From DASQDT01 sp036380435 (GTDB lineage Bacteria; Acidobacteriota; Blastocatellia; Pyrinomonadales; Pyrinomonadaceae), in contig DASVES010000080.1 of NCBI GenBank assembly GCA_036380435.1, positions 1 through 10,996 on the forward strand: a stretch of 10,996 nucleotides of DNA, written 5' to 3'. This document shows, one piece after another, positions 1-7,084 of the stretch. The notes beneath the pieces are model-generated. The model had not been told where the DNA came from. It searched no databases and saw nothing but the letters and a program-made list of their open reading frames with translations. Made by a program: the position numbers and the translations under genes. Within the stretch, counting starts at the first letter, position 1; every line of letters begins with the position of its first letter.

Positions 1-8
1 GCGCCGCA

Positions 9-84
9 GGACGCAGGGTTCACGCAGAGGCATTGAATCAACTCAAGCCTCCGCGCCCCCTCTCGCGTCCTCTGCGCCTCTGCG
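9..84. repeat. Left-edge imperfect inverted repeat with CGCAGAGG-type units
   Basis: This lies just downstream of the S8 protease stop. On the minus strand the outer part reads as near-tandem units (CCGCAGAGG, CGCAGAGG, then ACGCGAGAGG). The other arm, on the plus strand at about 9-31, contains GGACGCAGGG and CGCAGAGGC. The arms can fold into an imperfect hairpin: GGACGC (9-14) pairs with GCGTCC (65-70), and GAGGC/TTGA (27-36) pairs with TCAA/GCCTC (43-51) across one bulged A. From memory, elements built on TTCACCGCAGAGG-like units are scattered between genes in many environmental bacterial genomes; this could not be checked here. It may sit in the 3' untranslated region of the protease messenger. 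There is no clear U-tract, so it is not called a terminator. Confidence 0.55.
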
Positions 85-137
85 GTGAATCACCTTTCGT
101 AATACGCCCGATTGAGCTTCTACCGAACGCGCTCGGG

Positions 138-632
138 CTACTGGTTCGGTGCGCCGAAGGCTTCAACCTCGACGATGCGCGAGAAGTGGATGCGGCCCGC
201 GTTGACCTTGACCCGAATGGCCGAAGTTGTGACGGGCGTGCTGAGTGTAATCACACGCATGGCCTTCGTGTTGCCGGTGATCAATCCGCCCGGCACGGTG
301 ACGAACTGCGCGCCGTTCCACGCCTGCACCTCGAAGTCGGAGATGCCGTAGTAGCTGGCGTCCGTGTTCTCGTCAGGCACGACGGGCTGGCTGTAGTTGT
401 TCTGCAAGGTGTAGACGCGTATCTCGCTGATGACCTTCGCGTCGCCTTCGGCGAAAGCGATGTCGAGGTGGTCGGGCCAGAGGTCGCGCGTGTCGTCGTT
501 CCAGCCGCCGCCCTGCTCCCAGCCGCCGCCCGTGCGGTCGCCGTCGAAGGCGCTGTCGGGCGAGTAGTTGCGGCTCGTCTGGGTTGTGGAGGCCGTGGGC
601 ACGGAGCCAAGCGTGGTCAGCGCATAGTTGAC
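138..632 (-). repeat. Shared protease tail, copy 1 (S8 gene)
   Basis: This is the DNA for the C-terminal discoidin-like domain of the S8 protease. It is homologous to 2426-2923 and 6572-7084. Conserved protein motifs are TSRNY, WEQGGGWNDDTRD, IRVYTLQNNY, YYGI-DFEVQ and SRIVEVEA. Two blocks are almost the same at DNA level as the copy in the metzincin gene: 483-522 is identical to 2774-2813, and 342-432 differs from 2633-2723 at five positions. Confidence 0.9.
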
Positions 633-2333
633 CAGTCCGGTGGGGATGTCGGCGAGCGCCAGTTGGACGGCGGCGAGGGCGTCGATGCGGCCCCAGCCGT
701 ATGTGTTGTTCGGCACCTGCGTCGCCGTGTCGCCGCCGCAGCCTTCGGTGGTGGTCTTCTTCGCGGCCGATTGCTCGATGATCTCCTCGATGCGATCAAC
801 GTTACCGGCCAGCGCCGGGTTGGCCGAGATGACGAGGGCGACGAGGCCCGCCACGTGCGGCCCGGCCATGCTGGTGCCGCTCAAGCTGCCATACTCGGTG
901 TCGCTGCCGCGCAGTGAGGAGCGGATGTTCGAGCCGGGCGCGCTGATGTTGGGCTTGATGTAGAGCGGGGCGGTGGGGTTCTCGGGGTCGGCGGCGGCCG
1001 GGCCGCGGCTGCTGAACTCCGAGATGGTGTCGGTGCTGTGATAGGTCGAGCCGACGGTGAACGCCTCGGGGTAGCGCGCCAGCGGGTGATAGATCGTGCC
1101 GCAGCCGGGTGCGCCCGGCTCGCCGACGCCGTCGTTGCCGGCCGAGGCCACGTAGACGATGCCGGCGGCGCGGCTCGCCTTGAGCGTGTCCCGCAGCGGG
1201 TTCGGCTCCGGCGGGCAGCCCTCCACACAGCCCCACGAATTGTTAATCACGTGCGGCGCTTTCGACGGGTCGGCGGCACTGCCGTCAACCTTGGTCGGCG
1301 CGATGAAAAACTGCATGCACTCAAGATAGGTGGTGATCGCGCCCACGCCGTTACTCATGTTGCGGCAGGCCATCCACTTGGCCTGCGGGGCCATGCCGAT
1401 GCGGTTGGTTGCGCCGTCGTCGCCGGCCATCGAACCGACGGTGTGCGAGCCGTGGCCGCCTCCCAAAAGCTCGTCGTCGTCGCAGGGCGCCGGCGACGGC
1501 TGCCCGGCGCCGGTGATGCCGCCGGGGTTGCAGGCGTTCAAGGGTTCGGCGGGCCAGTTCGGAAGATGGATGGCGTCGTGCCAGTTGTAATCGTGGCTGG
1601 CGGTGGCGCCGTTCCACCCGCGGTACTGATTCTTGAGCGCCGCGTGCGTCCACCTCACGCCCGTGTCCGCACCGGCCACGACGACGCCCTGCCCCTCATA
1701 ACCCAAAGCCCATGCGTCGTCGGCGTTGACCTTCGTCAAACCCGGCTCGGGGTTGAGGTCGGCAGCGGCGAGGTTGGCCGACGACGAGCCGCCAATCGCG
1801 TTCGTCGAGGCGACTGCGTTGGCCTGCGGCGGGAGCTTGATGGCGCCACGGCCTACGGGGTAGATGGCGGCCACTTCAGGCAACGCGGCCACAGCCTGCA
1901 CCACGGCGAGGTTGCCTTTGGCCGCAATCGTGTTCGAGACCCAGAAGGCTTGATACTGCACGCCGAGTTGGTCGAGCGTGCGCTTCACGTTCGTCTGCGT
2001 GGCCTGCGCGGTCGCGGTTAGACGCTCGTAGGTGTAGCGCCCCTTCTCCTCCTTGGTCTTGAGCGAGGAGGAGCCGCCGAGGTCGGCCTGCTGTTTCATG
2101 TAGATGAGGAACTCGGTCGGGGCGATGGCGAGCGCGCTGAGCACGCGCGAATCGACCTTGCTCCGCCAGTCCGGCTGCGTGAGCGTCGTGCCGCCGGTTT
2201 GCTGTCCGCCGGTCAGGTTAGTCTGCAAGCTCTGGGCGGACGAGCCGAAAGACGAGACGGCCCCGTTTTGCGTCAGCGCCGCAAGCAACAGCAAGCAGAG
2301 TGTGCCGGCCGTCAGAAAGTTCCTGTTCTTCAT
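138..2333 (-). CDS. Secreted S8 subtilisin-like serine protease with discoidin-like C-terminal domain
   Basis: This encodes a 731-residue exported endopeptidase. Residues 1-28 form a signal peptide (basic start, LLLLAAL core). Residues about 70-160 look like an I9-type inhibitory propeptide. The S8 catalytic domain spans about 195-560, with all expected residues: Asp223 in GADTG, His294 in HGSH, oxyanion-hole Asn400 in SAGN, and Ser488 in GTSMAGPHVAG. A discoidin / F5-8 type C-like domain follows at about 568-728 and ends three residues before the stop. No membrane anchor, sortase motif or PEP-CTERM signal is seen. The start is supported by AGGAG five bases upstream of ATG. It is the last of three co-directional protease genes, 92 bp after the metzincin gene, so probably co-transcribed. 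The family assignment is firm. The substrate is unknown, and the ligand of the tail (glycan or surface polymer) is inferred only from the fold type. Confidence 0.96.
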   Translation of the reverse strand: MKNRNFLTAGTLCLLLLAALTQNGAVSSFGSSAQSLQTNLTGGQQTGGTTLTQPDWRSKVDSRVLSALAIAPTEFLIYMKQQADLGGSSSLKTKEEKGRYTYERLTATAQATQTNVKRTLDQLGVQYQAFWVSNTIAAKGNLAVVQAVAALPEVAAIYPVGRGAIKLPPQANAVASTNAIGGSSSANLAAADLNPEPGLTKVNADDAWALGYEGQGVVVAGADTGVRWTHAALKNQYRGWNGATASHDYNWHDAIHLPNWPAEPLNACNPGGITGAGQPSPAPCDDDELLGGGHGSHTVGSMAGDDGATNRIGMAPQAKWMACRNMSNGVGAITTYLECMQFFIAPTKVDGSAADPSKAPHVINNSWGCVEGCPPEPNPLRDTLKASRAAGIVYVASAGNDGVGEPGAPGCGTIYHPLARYPEAFTVGSTYHSTDTISEFSSRGPAAADPENPTAPLYIKPNISAPGSNIRSSLRGSDTEYGSLSGTSMAGPHVAGLVALVISANPALAGNVDRIEEIIEQSAAKKTTTEGCGGDTATQVPNNTYGWGRIDALAAVQLALADIPTGLVNYALTTLGSVPTASTTQTSRNYSPDSAFDGDRTGGGWEQGGGWNDDTRDLWPDHLDIAFAEGDAKVISEIRVYTLQNNYSQPVVPDENTDASYYGISDFEVQAWNGAQFVTVPGGLITGNTKAMRVITLSTPVTTSAIRVKVNAGRIHFSRIVEVEAFGAPNQ

Positions 2334-2425
2334 GATCTCTCCTCTCGAAGTGTGTGGGCCGCGGCCCCGTTGTCAGAAACGGGAACACCGCTATAGCCCG
2401 ATGAGTCCGAGCTTGCCGCCGGCGC
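2334..2425. other. Intergenic gap between metzincin and S8 genes, with a small palindrome
   Basis: This 92-bp spacer carries the S8 gene ribosome binding site (AGGAG on the minus strand, 2339-2343). A perfect 12-bp palindrome, GGGCCGCGGCCC, lies at 2356-2367. It overlaps a competing 6-bp hairpin, with arms 2366-2371 and 2378-2383 and a 6-base loop. There is no U-tract and no convincing promoter, so read-through from the upstream gene is likely. The palindrome may be an operator, a weak RNA structure or chance in GC-rich DNA. Confidence 0.35.
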
Positions 2426-2923
2426 CTACTGCCCCGGCGGGCCATAGGCTTCCAGCTCCACGATGCGCGAGTAATGGACGCGTCCCATTTGAACGACCAC
2501 GCGGACGGCCGTCGCCGTCACCGGCGAGGCGAGCACGAACGTGCGCCGCGCCTTCGTGTTGCCGGTGACCGAACCGCCCGACACGGTCATCCAGTTGCCG
2601 CCCGCGTCCATGTACTGCACCTCGAAATTCTGGATGCCGTAGTAGCTGGCGTCCGTGTTGTCGTCGGGCGCGACGGGCTGGCCGTAGTTGTTCTGCAAGG
2701 TGTAGACGCGTATCTCGTTGATGGTCTTGGGGCCGCCGCCGCCAAAGGTGACGCCGAGGTGGTCGCCCCACACGTCGCGCGTGTCGTCGTTCCAGCCGCC
2801 GCCCTGCTCCCAGTTGGCCCCGGCGCGCTCGCCGTCGAAGGCGCTCGTCGTCGAGTAGTTGCGGCTCGTCTCGGTCGAGGAGGCGAAAGGCAGCGAGCCG
2901 AGCACGGTGCGGGCGTAGTTGAC
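2426..2923 (-). repeat. Shared protease tail, copy 2 (metzincin gene)
   Basis: This is the DNA for the C-terminal discoidin-like domain of the metzincin. By hand alignment about 108 of 164 residues match the S8 protease tail, including the linker VNYA-T-LGS that begins both. It is more distant from the M4 copy but shares GANWE with it, where the S8 copy has GGGWE. Confidence 0.9.
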
Positions 2924-5900
2924 GGGGCCGTTCACGTCGATGACCGTGACCCGGACGGTGGCGGTCGCCGCGCCGCCGTTGCCGTCGGAGGCGGTGTAGG
3001 TGAAGGCGTCCTCGCCGCTGAAGCCGGCGGCGGGCGCGTAGGTGAGACGCGAGCCGCCGTCGATGATGACGACCGAGCCGTGCGCCCCCTGCGTGACCGA
3101 TGCGATGGTCAGTGTCTCGCCGTCCTCGGGCGCGGTCGTGTCGTTGCGGAGCACGTCGATGGGGTTCGGCCCGGTGTCTTCGTTGACGGAGGCGGTGTCG
3201 TCGCCGACGAGCGGCGGGTCGTTGACGGAGACGACGCTGATCGACACCGTTGCGAGGTTCGAGGAATTCGCGCCGTCGCTCGCGCGGAAGGCGAAGGCGT
3301 CGGGGCCGCTGTAGTTGGCGGCCGGCGTGTAGGTCAGATTCGGGGCCGTGCCCGACAGCGCGCCGTGCGCGGGGCCGGACTCGATGGTGTAGGTCAGAGG
3401 GTCGTTGTCGTCGCCCTGATTGACGGTGAGCGTGACGGCGAGCGGTGTGTCCTCGTTGGTCGCGACCGACTGGCTCACCGCGAAGGGCGGCTCGTTGCAT
3501 GGCGGCGAGACGAGGAGGTTGGTGAACTGGATGTCATCGACGTTCCAACCGACGGCCGCGTCGGCGTTGAGTTCGTCGGCGCGGAAGTGCCAGCGGAAGA
3601 TGGCCGTCTGGCCGGCGAGCGCGCTCAGGTCAACCTCGACCTTGTTCATGGCGTTGGGCCAGCCGGGTGACATACTCGTCCACGCCTGCCGGAACTGGAG
3701 CGGGCCGTTGCCCATCGTGGCGTTGTAGCCGCCGGAGAGAAATTCGTCGGCGGCGCTGATGAGAGTGATGTCGATGTAGCTCGCGCCGCCGTTAGTGGAG
3801 ACTTCGAGGACGCCGCCGTCGTAGTCGTTCTCAAGCAGGTAGCGGTGCCAGAAGATGAGACGGCTCGTCGCGCTGATGAGTTGTGGCGGCGAGATGAGTC
3901 GGTCGGACTTCGCCGACGTGCCGCTGACGGCGGCGTTGTCGGTGTAGAACGACATCGCGGGGCTGTGGGCGGCCGGGTCGGGCACGCGCGTCCACGGCGG
4001 GCTGGCCGGGTTGTTGGCCGGCGTCAGCACGGTGAAGCCGTCGTTGCCCGACTCGAAGGTGGCGAGGAAGTTGCCCGTGGGCTGCGCGGGGCAGAAGGAC
4101 TCGACGGTGACGGTGACGACCGCCGCGGCGGTCGTGCCGCCGTCGGTGATGGTGTAGCCGAACTGGTCTGCGCCGGAGAAGAGCGCCGGCGGCGTGTAGA
4201 GGATGCGGTCGTCGGAGGTAACGCCGGGCGTGCCGTTGTCGTCGATGGTGGCCGTGCCGCCGGCTCCCGTCGGCGATTGCACGGAGGCGATGGAGAGATG
4301 GAAGCCGTCGGGGTCGCTGTCGTTGGCGAGCACGGGGATGACGACCGGAGTTTGATACGCGGTGGTCGCCGCGTCATTCGTCGCGACGGGCGGCAGCGCG
4401 GGCGGGCTGATCTGGAAGTCGGCGTTCGAGATGTCGTAGAAGACGTTGCCCACGGGCGCGACGCGGACGCGCGCGTCCGACGTGGAGACGGCCGGCATGG
4501 TCACGCTCTGCGAGCCGTCGTTGGGGACGGCCGAGGCGAGCAGGTGCGGGTAGGTCTGGCCGCCGTCGGTCGAGAGACGGATGTCCACGGCCGACGCATT
4601 GATGGGGGCGGCGCTGGCGCCGGCCACGTCCCACGTTACGGTCTGAGCAGAGTTCGCGGGCCACGACTCGCCGCCGTTGGGCGCGGTGACGAGAAACGGC
4701 GCGCCGGTCGCGTTGACGTTGACCTGCATCTGGTCGTAATCGACGCCGCCGCCGCCCGCGCGGTTGTCGCGGACGGTGACGCGAAACTTCATGGCGCGCG
4801 TCGTCGTCGGCAGCTTCTCGCCGTAGCTCGAAGTGTTGCCCAGTTGGTCGCTCAATTTCGGGAAGGTGCGCGAGGGGCTGGGCGTCGGGTTGAAGGAACG
4901 GAAGATTGGCGACGAGCCGTTGTCGGTGTTGCCGTCGCCGGCCGGGCCAAGGTCGTACTCCTCCCAGTCGTAGGTGAGCGCGTCGCCATCGGGGTCGCTG
5001 CCCGTGGCCGTCAGGGTGAAGGCGGTGCCAGCCGGAATCTGAAAGTCGGGGCCGGCGTCCACCGTGGGCGCGTTGTTGCCCGTCGAGGTCTTGACGGCGC
5101 AGGCGTCGGCCTCGCCGGTGATGTGCGTGAGAATCTGGTCGTAGCTGGCGGTGTGGAAATATGGGTCGCTGTTGGGCTGGAGGTTTTGCGGCGAGCAGAT
5201 GCCGGCGTAAGCCTGAATGGTCGAGCCGCTGCCGACCTCGTAGGCGTTCGAGGCGGTGCGGTTGCCGCCCGCGCAGGAGCCGGTCGAACCGTTGAAGGTG
5301 TGCTCGCCGCCGAACTGGTGGCCCATCTCGTGAGCCACGTAATCGACGTAGTAGGGGTCGCCCGTGGGTGACGGCAGACCCGTCACGCCGCCGGCCTTCT
5401 GGACAGAGCAGACGACGCCGAGGAAGGCGACGCCGCCGCCGCCCGTCGAGGCGACGTGGCCGATGTCGTAGTTGAGCGGGCCGATGACGGCGTCGATGGT
5501 CGCCTGATTAGTGACGAGCATCGAGGTGCCATCCTCGTTGACGTATGGGTCGGCCGGCGTGTTGAAGATGATCAACTCCTCGTTGGCGACGAGCTTGAGG
5601 CTGACCGCGACCTCGCGCTCGTAGATGCCGGAGACGCGGTTGACGGCCGGGACGATGCCCTGCGCGAGCACCTCGGCCTTGTCGGGTATCTGGTCGTCGC
5701 TGTGGAAATCGGAGTACTCGTAATCGGCGGCGAGGGCGAGGCGGTAGGTGCGAAGCGTGGAGCCGTTGGGACGTGTGGCGGCGGCTGCCGACTCGGACGA
5801 GAGCGGCTGCGCCGCCGCGTCGCCGCGACCCTCGGGCGTGTGTACCTGACACTCGAAATTGTGCGCCTCGGTGCGCGGCACGTCGCGCTTGAAGTAGCTC

Positions 5901-6439
5901 ATGTGGTTGACGGTGTCGCCGCGGCGGTAGGGGTCGATGTAGTAAGCGCCATTCGGGGAGAGCACGATGGCGTGGAAGCCGTAGGGCGTGATGCCGAAGC
6001 GGGCGGTGGCCGCCGGGTCGTCGAACCCTTGCGCGCGGTAGGTCTTAATCAGCGGGTGGCGCAGCGCGAGCGCCGGCTCCATCACCGGCGACTCCTCGAC
6101 GAGAAAGCGCGAGAGCTTGCCGTCGGGCGTGGGCAGGGAGACCTGTATGCGGCCCGTTCGCGCTTGCTGTGTGAACTCCATCGGCGCGAGCGCGAGGAGC
6201 GTGCGTAGCGCCGTCGTGTCGAGCGAGACGGCGCGGAAGCGACTCGGTGTGATGAGACGCGTGCCGGCGGGGGCGACGGGAAGACGCGACGCGGCCACGT
6301 CGCGCCAGATGACGCCCGTGGGGGGAAGCCCGCCGATTTGTGCGGAGGAGACCGAAGAGTAGTGGAACAATCCGATCAGCAGTAGCGAAACGCCGAGAGC
6401 GCCGAACGTGGCCGTTCGCGCCTTTTTACCGAACTTCAT
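2426..6439 (-). CDS. Secreted reprolysin-like (metzincin) zinc metalloprotease with multidomain C-terminus
   Basis: This encodes a 1337-residue exported metalloprotease. The start is set at 6439, six codons inside the longest frame, because AGGAG lies seven bases upstream there while the outer ATG (6457) has no ribosome binding site. Residues 1-33 are a signal peptide (cleavage likely after VSSA), and about 40-230 a probable propeptide. The catalytic domain spans about 232-450, with HEMGHQFGGEH giving zinc ligands His370, His374 and His380 and catalytic Glu371. At the expected Met-turn the sequence reads STIQAYAGIC, with Gln409 in place of Met. Then follow a PKD/Ig-like domain (about 458-576), a PNGGESW Ig-like domain (584-680), a cadherin/Big-like domain (684-780), a MAM-like domain (788-977), two cadherin-like repeats with NEDT motifs (983-1072, 1075-1168) and the discoidin-like tail (1173-1335). 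The family call rests on the zinc motif and fold order. The substrate is unknown. Confidence 0.93.
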   Translation of the reverse strand: MKFGKKARTATFGALGVSLLLIGLFHYSSVSSAQIGGLPPTGVIWRDVAASRLPVAPAGTRLITPSRFRAVSLDTTALRTLLALAPMEFTQQARTGRIQVSLPTPDGKLSRFLVEESPVMEPALALRHPLIKTYRAQGFDDPAATARFGITPYGFHAIVLSPNGAYYIDPYRRGDTVNHMSYFKRDVPRTEAHNFECQVHTPEGRGDAAAQPLSSESAAAATRPNGSTLRTYRLALAADYEYSDFHSDDQIPDKAEVLAQGIVPAVNRVSGIYEREVAVSLKLVANEELIIFNTPADPYVNEDGTSMLVTNQATIDAVIGPLNYDIGHVASTGGGGVAFLGVVCSVQKAGGVTGLPSPTGDPYYVDYVAHEMGHQFGGEHTFNGSTGSCAGGNRTASNAYEVGSGSTIQAYAGICSPQNLQPNSDPYFHTASYDQILTHITGEADACAVKTSTGNNAPTVDAGPDFQIPAGTAFTLTATGSDPDGDALTYDWEEYDLGPAGDGNTDNGSSPIFRSFNPTPSPSRTFPKLSDQLGNTSSYGEKLPTTTRAMKFRVTVRDNRAGGGGVDYDQMQVNVNATGAPFLVTAPNGGESWPANSAQTVTWDVAGASAAPINASAVDIRLSTDGGQTYPHLLASAVPNDGSQSVTMPAVSTSDARVRVAPVGNVFYDISNADFQISPPALPPVATNDAATTAYQTPVVIPVLANDSDPDGFHLSIASVQSPTGAGGTATIDDNGTPGVTSDDRILYTPPALFSGADQFGYTITDGGTTAAAVVTVTVESFCPAQPTGNFLATFESGNDGFTVLTPANNPASPPWTRVPDPAAHSPAMSFYTDNAAVSGTSAKSDRLISPPQLISATSRLIFWHRYLLENDYDGGVLEVSTNGGASYIDITLISAADEFLSGGYNATMGNGPLQFRQAWTSMSPGWPNAMNKVEVDLSALAGQTAIFRWHFRADELNADAAVGWNVDDIQFTNLLVSPPCNEPPFAVSQSVATNEDTPLAVTLTVNQGDDNDPLTYTIESGPAHGALSGTAPNLTYTPAANYSGPDAFAFRASDGANSSNLATVSISVVSVNDPPLVGDDTASVNEDTGPNPIDVLRNDTTAPEDGETLTIASVTQGAHGSVVIIDGGSRLTYAPAAGFSGEDAFTYTASDGNGGAATATVRVTVIDVNGPVNYARTVLGSLPFASSTETSRNYSTTSAFDGERAGANWEQGGGWNDDTRDVWGDHLGVTFGGGGPKTINEIRVYTLQNNYGQPVAPDDNTDASYYGIQNFEVQYMDAGGNWMTVSGGSVTGNTKARRTFVLASPVTATAVRVVVQMGRVHYSRIVELEAYGPPGQ

Positions 6440-6446
6440 GACGGGT

Positions 6447-6451
6447 CTCCT
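6447..6451 (-). promoter_or_regulatory. Ribosome binding site that fixes the metzincin start
   Basis: AGGAG on the minus strand ends seven bases before the ATG at 6437-6439. The M4 gene uses the same arrangement (AAGGAG followed by ACCCG and ATG). The upstream in-frame ATG at 6455-6457 is preceded by CCCCTAACC, which has no Shine-Dalgarno match. The signal peptide also begins more naturally at the inner Met (MKFGKKAR). Confidence 0.75.
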
Positions 6452-6526
6452 CAGCATGGTTAGGGGTTTCGATATTTCTACTGGCCGTGCGGCGGATTCG
6501 TCCGCGGCGAGTGCTGAAAGTTTTCA

Positions 6527-6557
6527 CGCCGCCCGGCTCGTCGGGAACCGGGCGGCG
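6527..6557 (-). terminator. Perfect 10-bp GC-rich hairpin between M4 and metzincin genes
   Basis: CGCCGCCCGG (6527-6536) pairs perfectly with CCGGGCGGCG (6548-6557) around an 11-base loop, 15 bases after the M4 protease stop. In the direction of transcription it is followed by TGAAAACTTTC rather than a run of U. It may be a weak or Rho-assisted terminator, or a processing or stability hairpin that sets different expression for upstream and downstream genes. On the plus strand it is followed by GAATGTTTTC, also only weakly T-rich. A smaller hairpin (GCGGA, TTCG loop, TCCGC; 6492-6505) lies nearby in the metzincin leader. Confidence 0.45.
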
Positions 6558-6571
6558 CGAATGTTTTCGCT

Positions 6572-7084
6572 TTACGGTTGCGCGTCGCAGCCGATGGCTT
6601 CCACCTCGACGATGCGCGAGAAGGAGCCGCGGGCGTTGTGGACGAGCACGCGTATCTTCGTGGTGCTCACCTCCTGAAGCGGGTCGAGCAGGATGGTTCT
6701 CATCACGAGGTTGTTGTTCGTGATCTGGCCGCCGGGCAGCGTGACCCAGTTGCCTTCCCCGTTCTGGTATTGCACCTCGAAGTCGAGCAGGCCGTAGTAG
6801 GAGGTCGTCATCAGCGGCGTCGGCTCGCTCGGATTTTGGAAGTTGTCCTGAAGCGTGACGACGTTGATCTGCCGGACGCGCTTGCTGCCACTGAAGGCCA
6901 CTTCGAGCGAGTCGGGCCAAAGGTCTCGCGTGTCGTCGTTCCAGCCGCCGCCCGACTCCCAGTTGGCGCCCGTGCGGTCGCCGTCAATCGCCCCCGAGGG
7001 CGCGTAGTTGCGGCTGGTCGAAGTGGACGAGGCCGTGGCCGTGCCGCCGCCCGTCGAGGCCGCGACGTTCGTCAGGCAGACGAC
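6572..7084 (-). repeat. Shared protease tail, copy 3 (M4 gene)
   Basis: This is the DNA for the C-terminal discoidin-like domain of the M4 protease. It keeps TSRNY, GGGWNDDTRDLWPD, YYG-DFEVQY and SRIVEVEA but is the most diverged of the three copies, with TLQDNF for TLQNNY and a two-residue longer C-terminal end that includes a Cys. In the 6940-6990 region the DNA matches copy 2 at one short stretch (GTTGGC) and copy 1 at the next (CCCGTGCGGTCGCCGTC). Confidence 0.85.

Noticed and set aside
122..150. Hairpin ACCGAAC / GTTCGGT across the S8 stop codon as a terminator
   Set aside because: The stem is only 7 bp, it overlaps coding sequence and no U-tract follows.
33..917. Plus-strand frame starting in the left-edge repeat
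   Set aside because: It begins inside the repeat and runs antisense to the S8 protease, with composition typical of a shadow frame.
2391..3500. Alternative minus-strand frame (369 codons) over the metzincin C-terminus
   Set aside because: It is very Arg-rich and overlaps the genuine frame, which carries cadherin-like and discoidin-like domains.
3845..5371. Long plus-strand frame (508 codons) opposite the metzincin
   Set aside because: Shadow of the real gene: low-complexity Arg/Gly/Val composition, no recognisable motif, and it crosses several domains of the sense protein.
6440..6457. Upstream ATG adding six residues to the metzincin
   Set aside because: No ribosome binding site precedes it, while the Shine-Dalgarno sequence of the inner ATG lies inside this extension.
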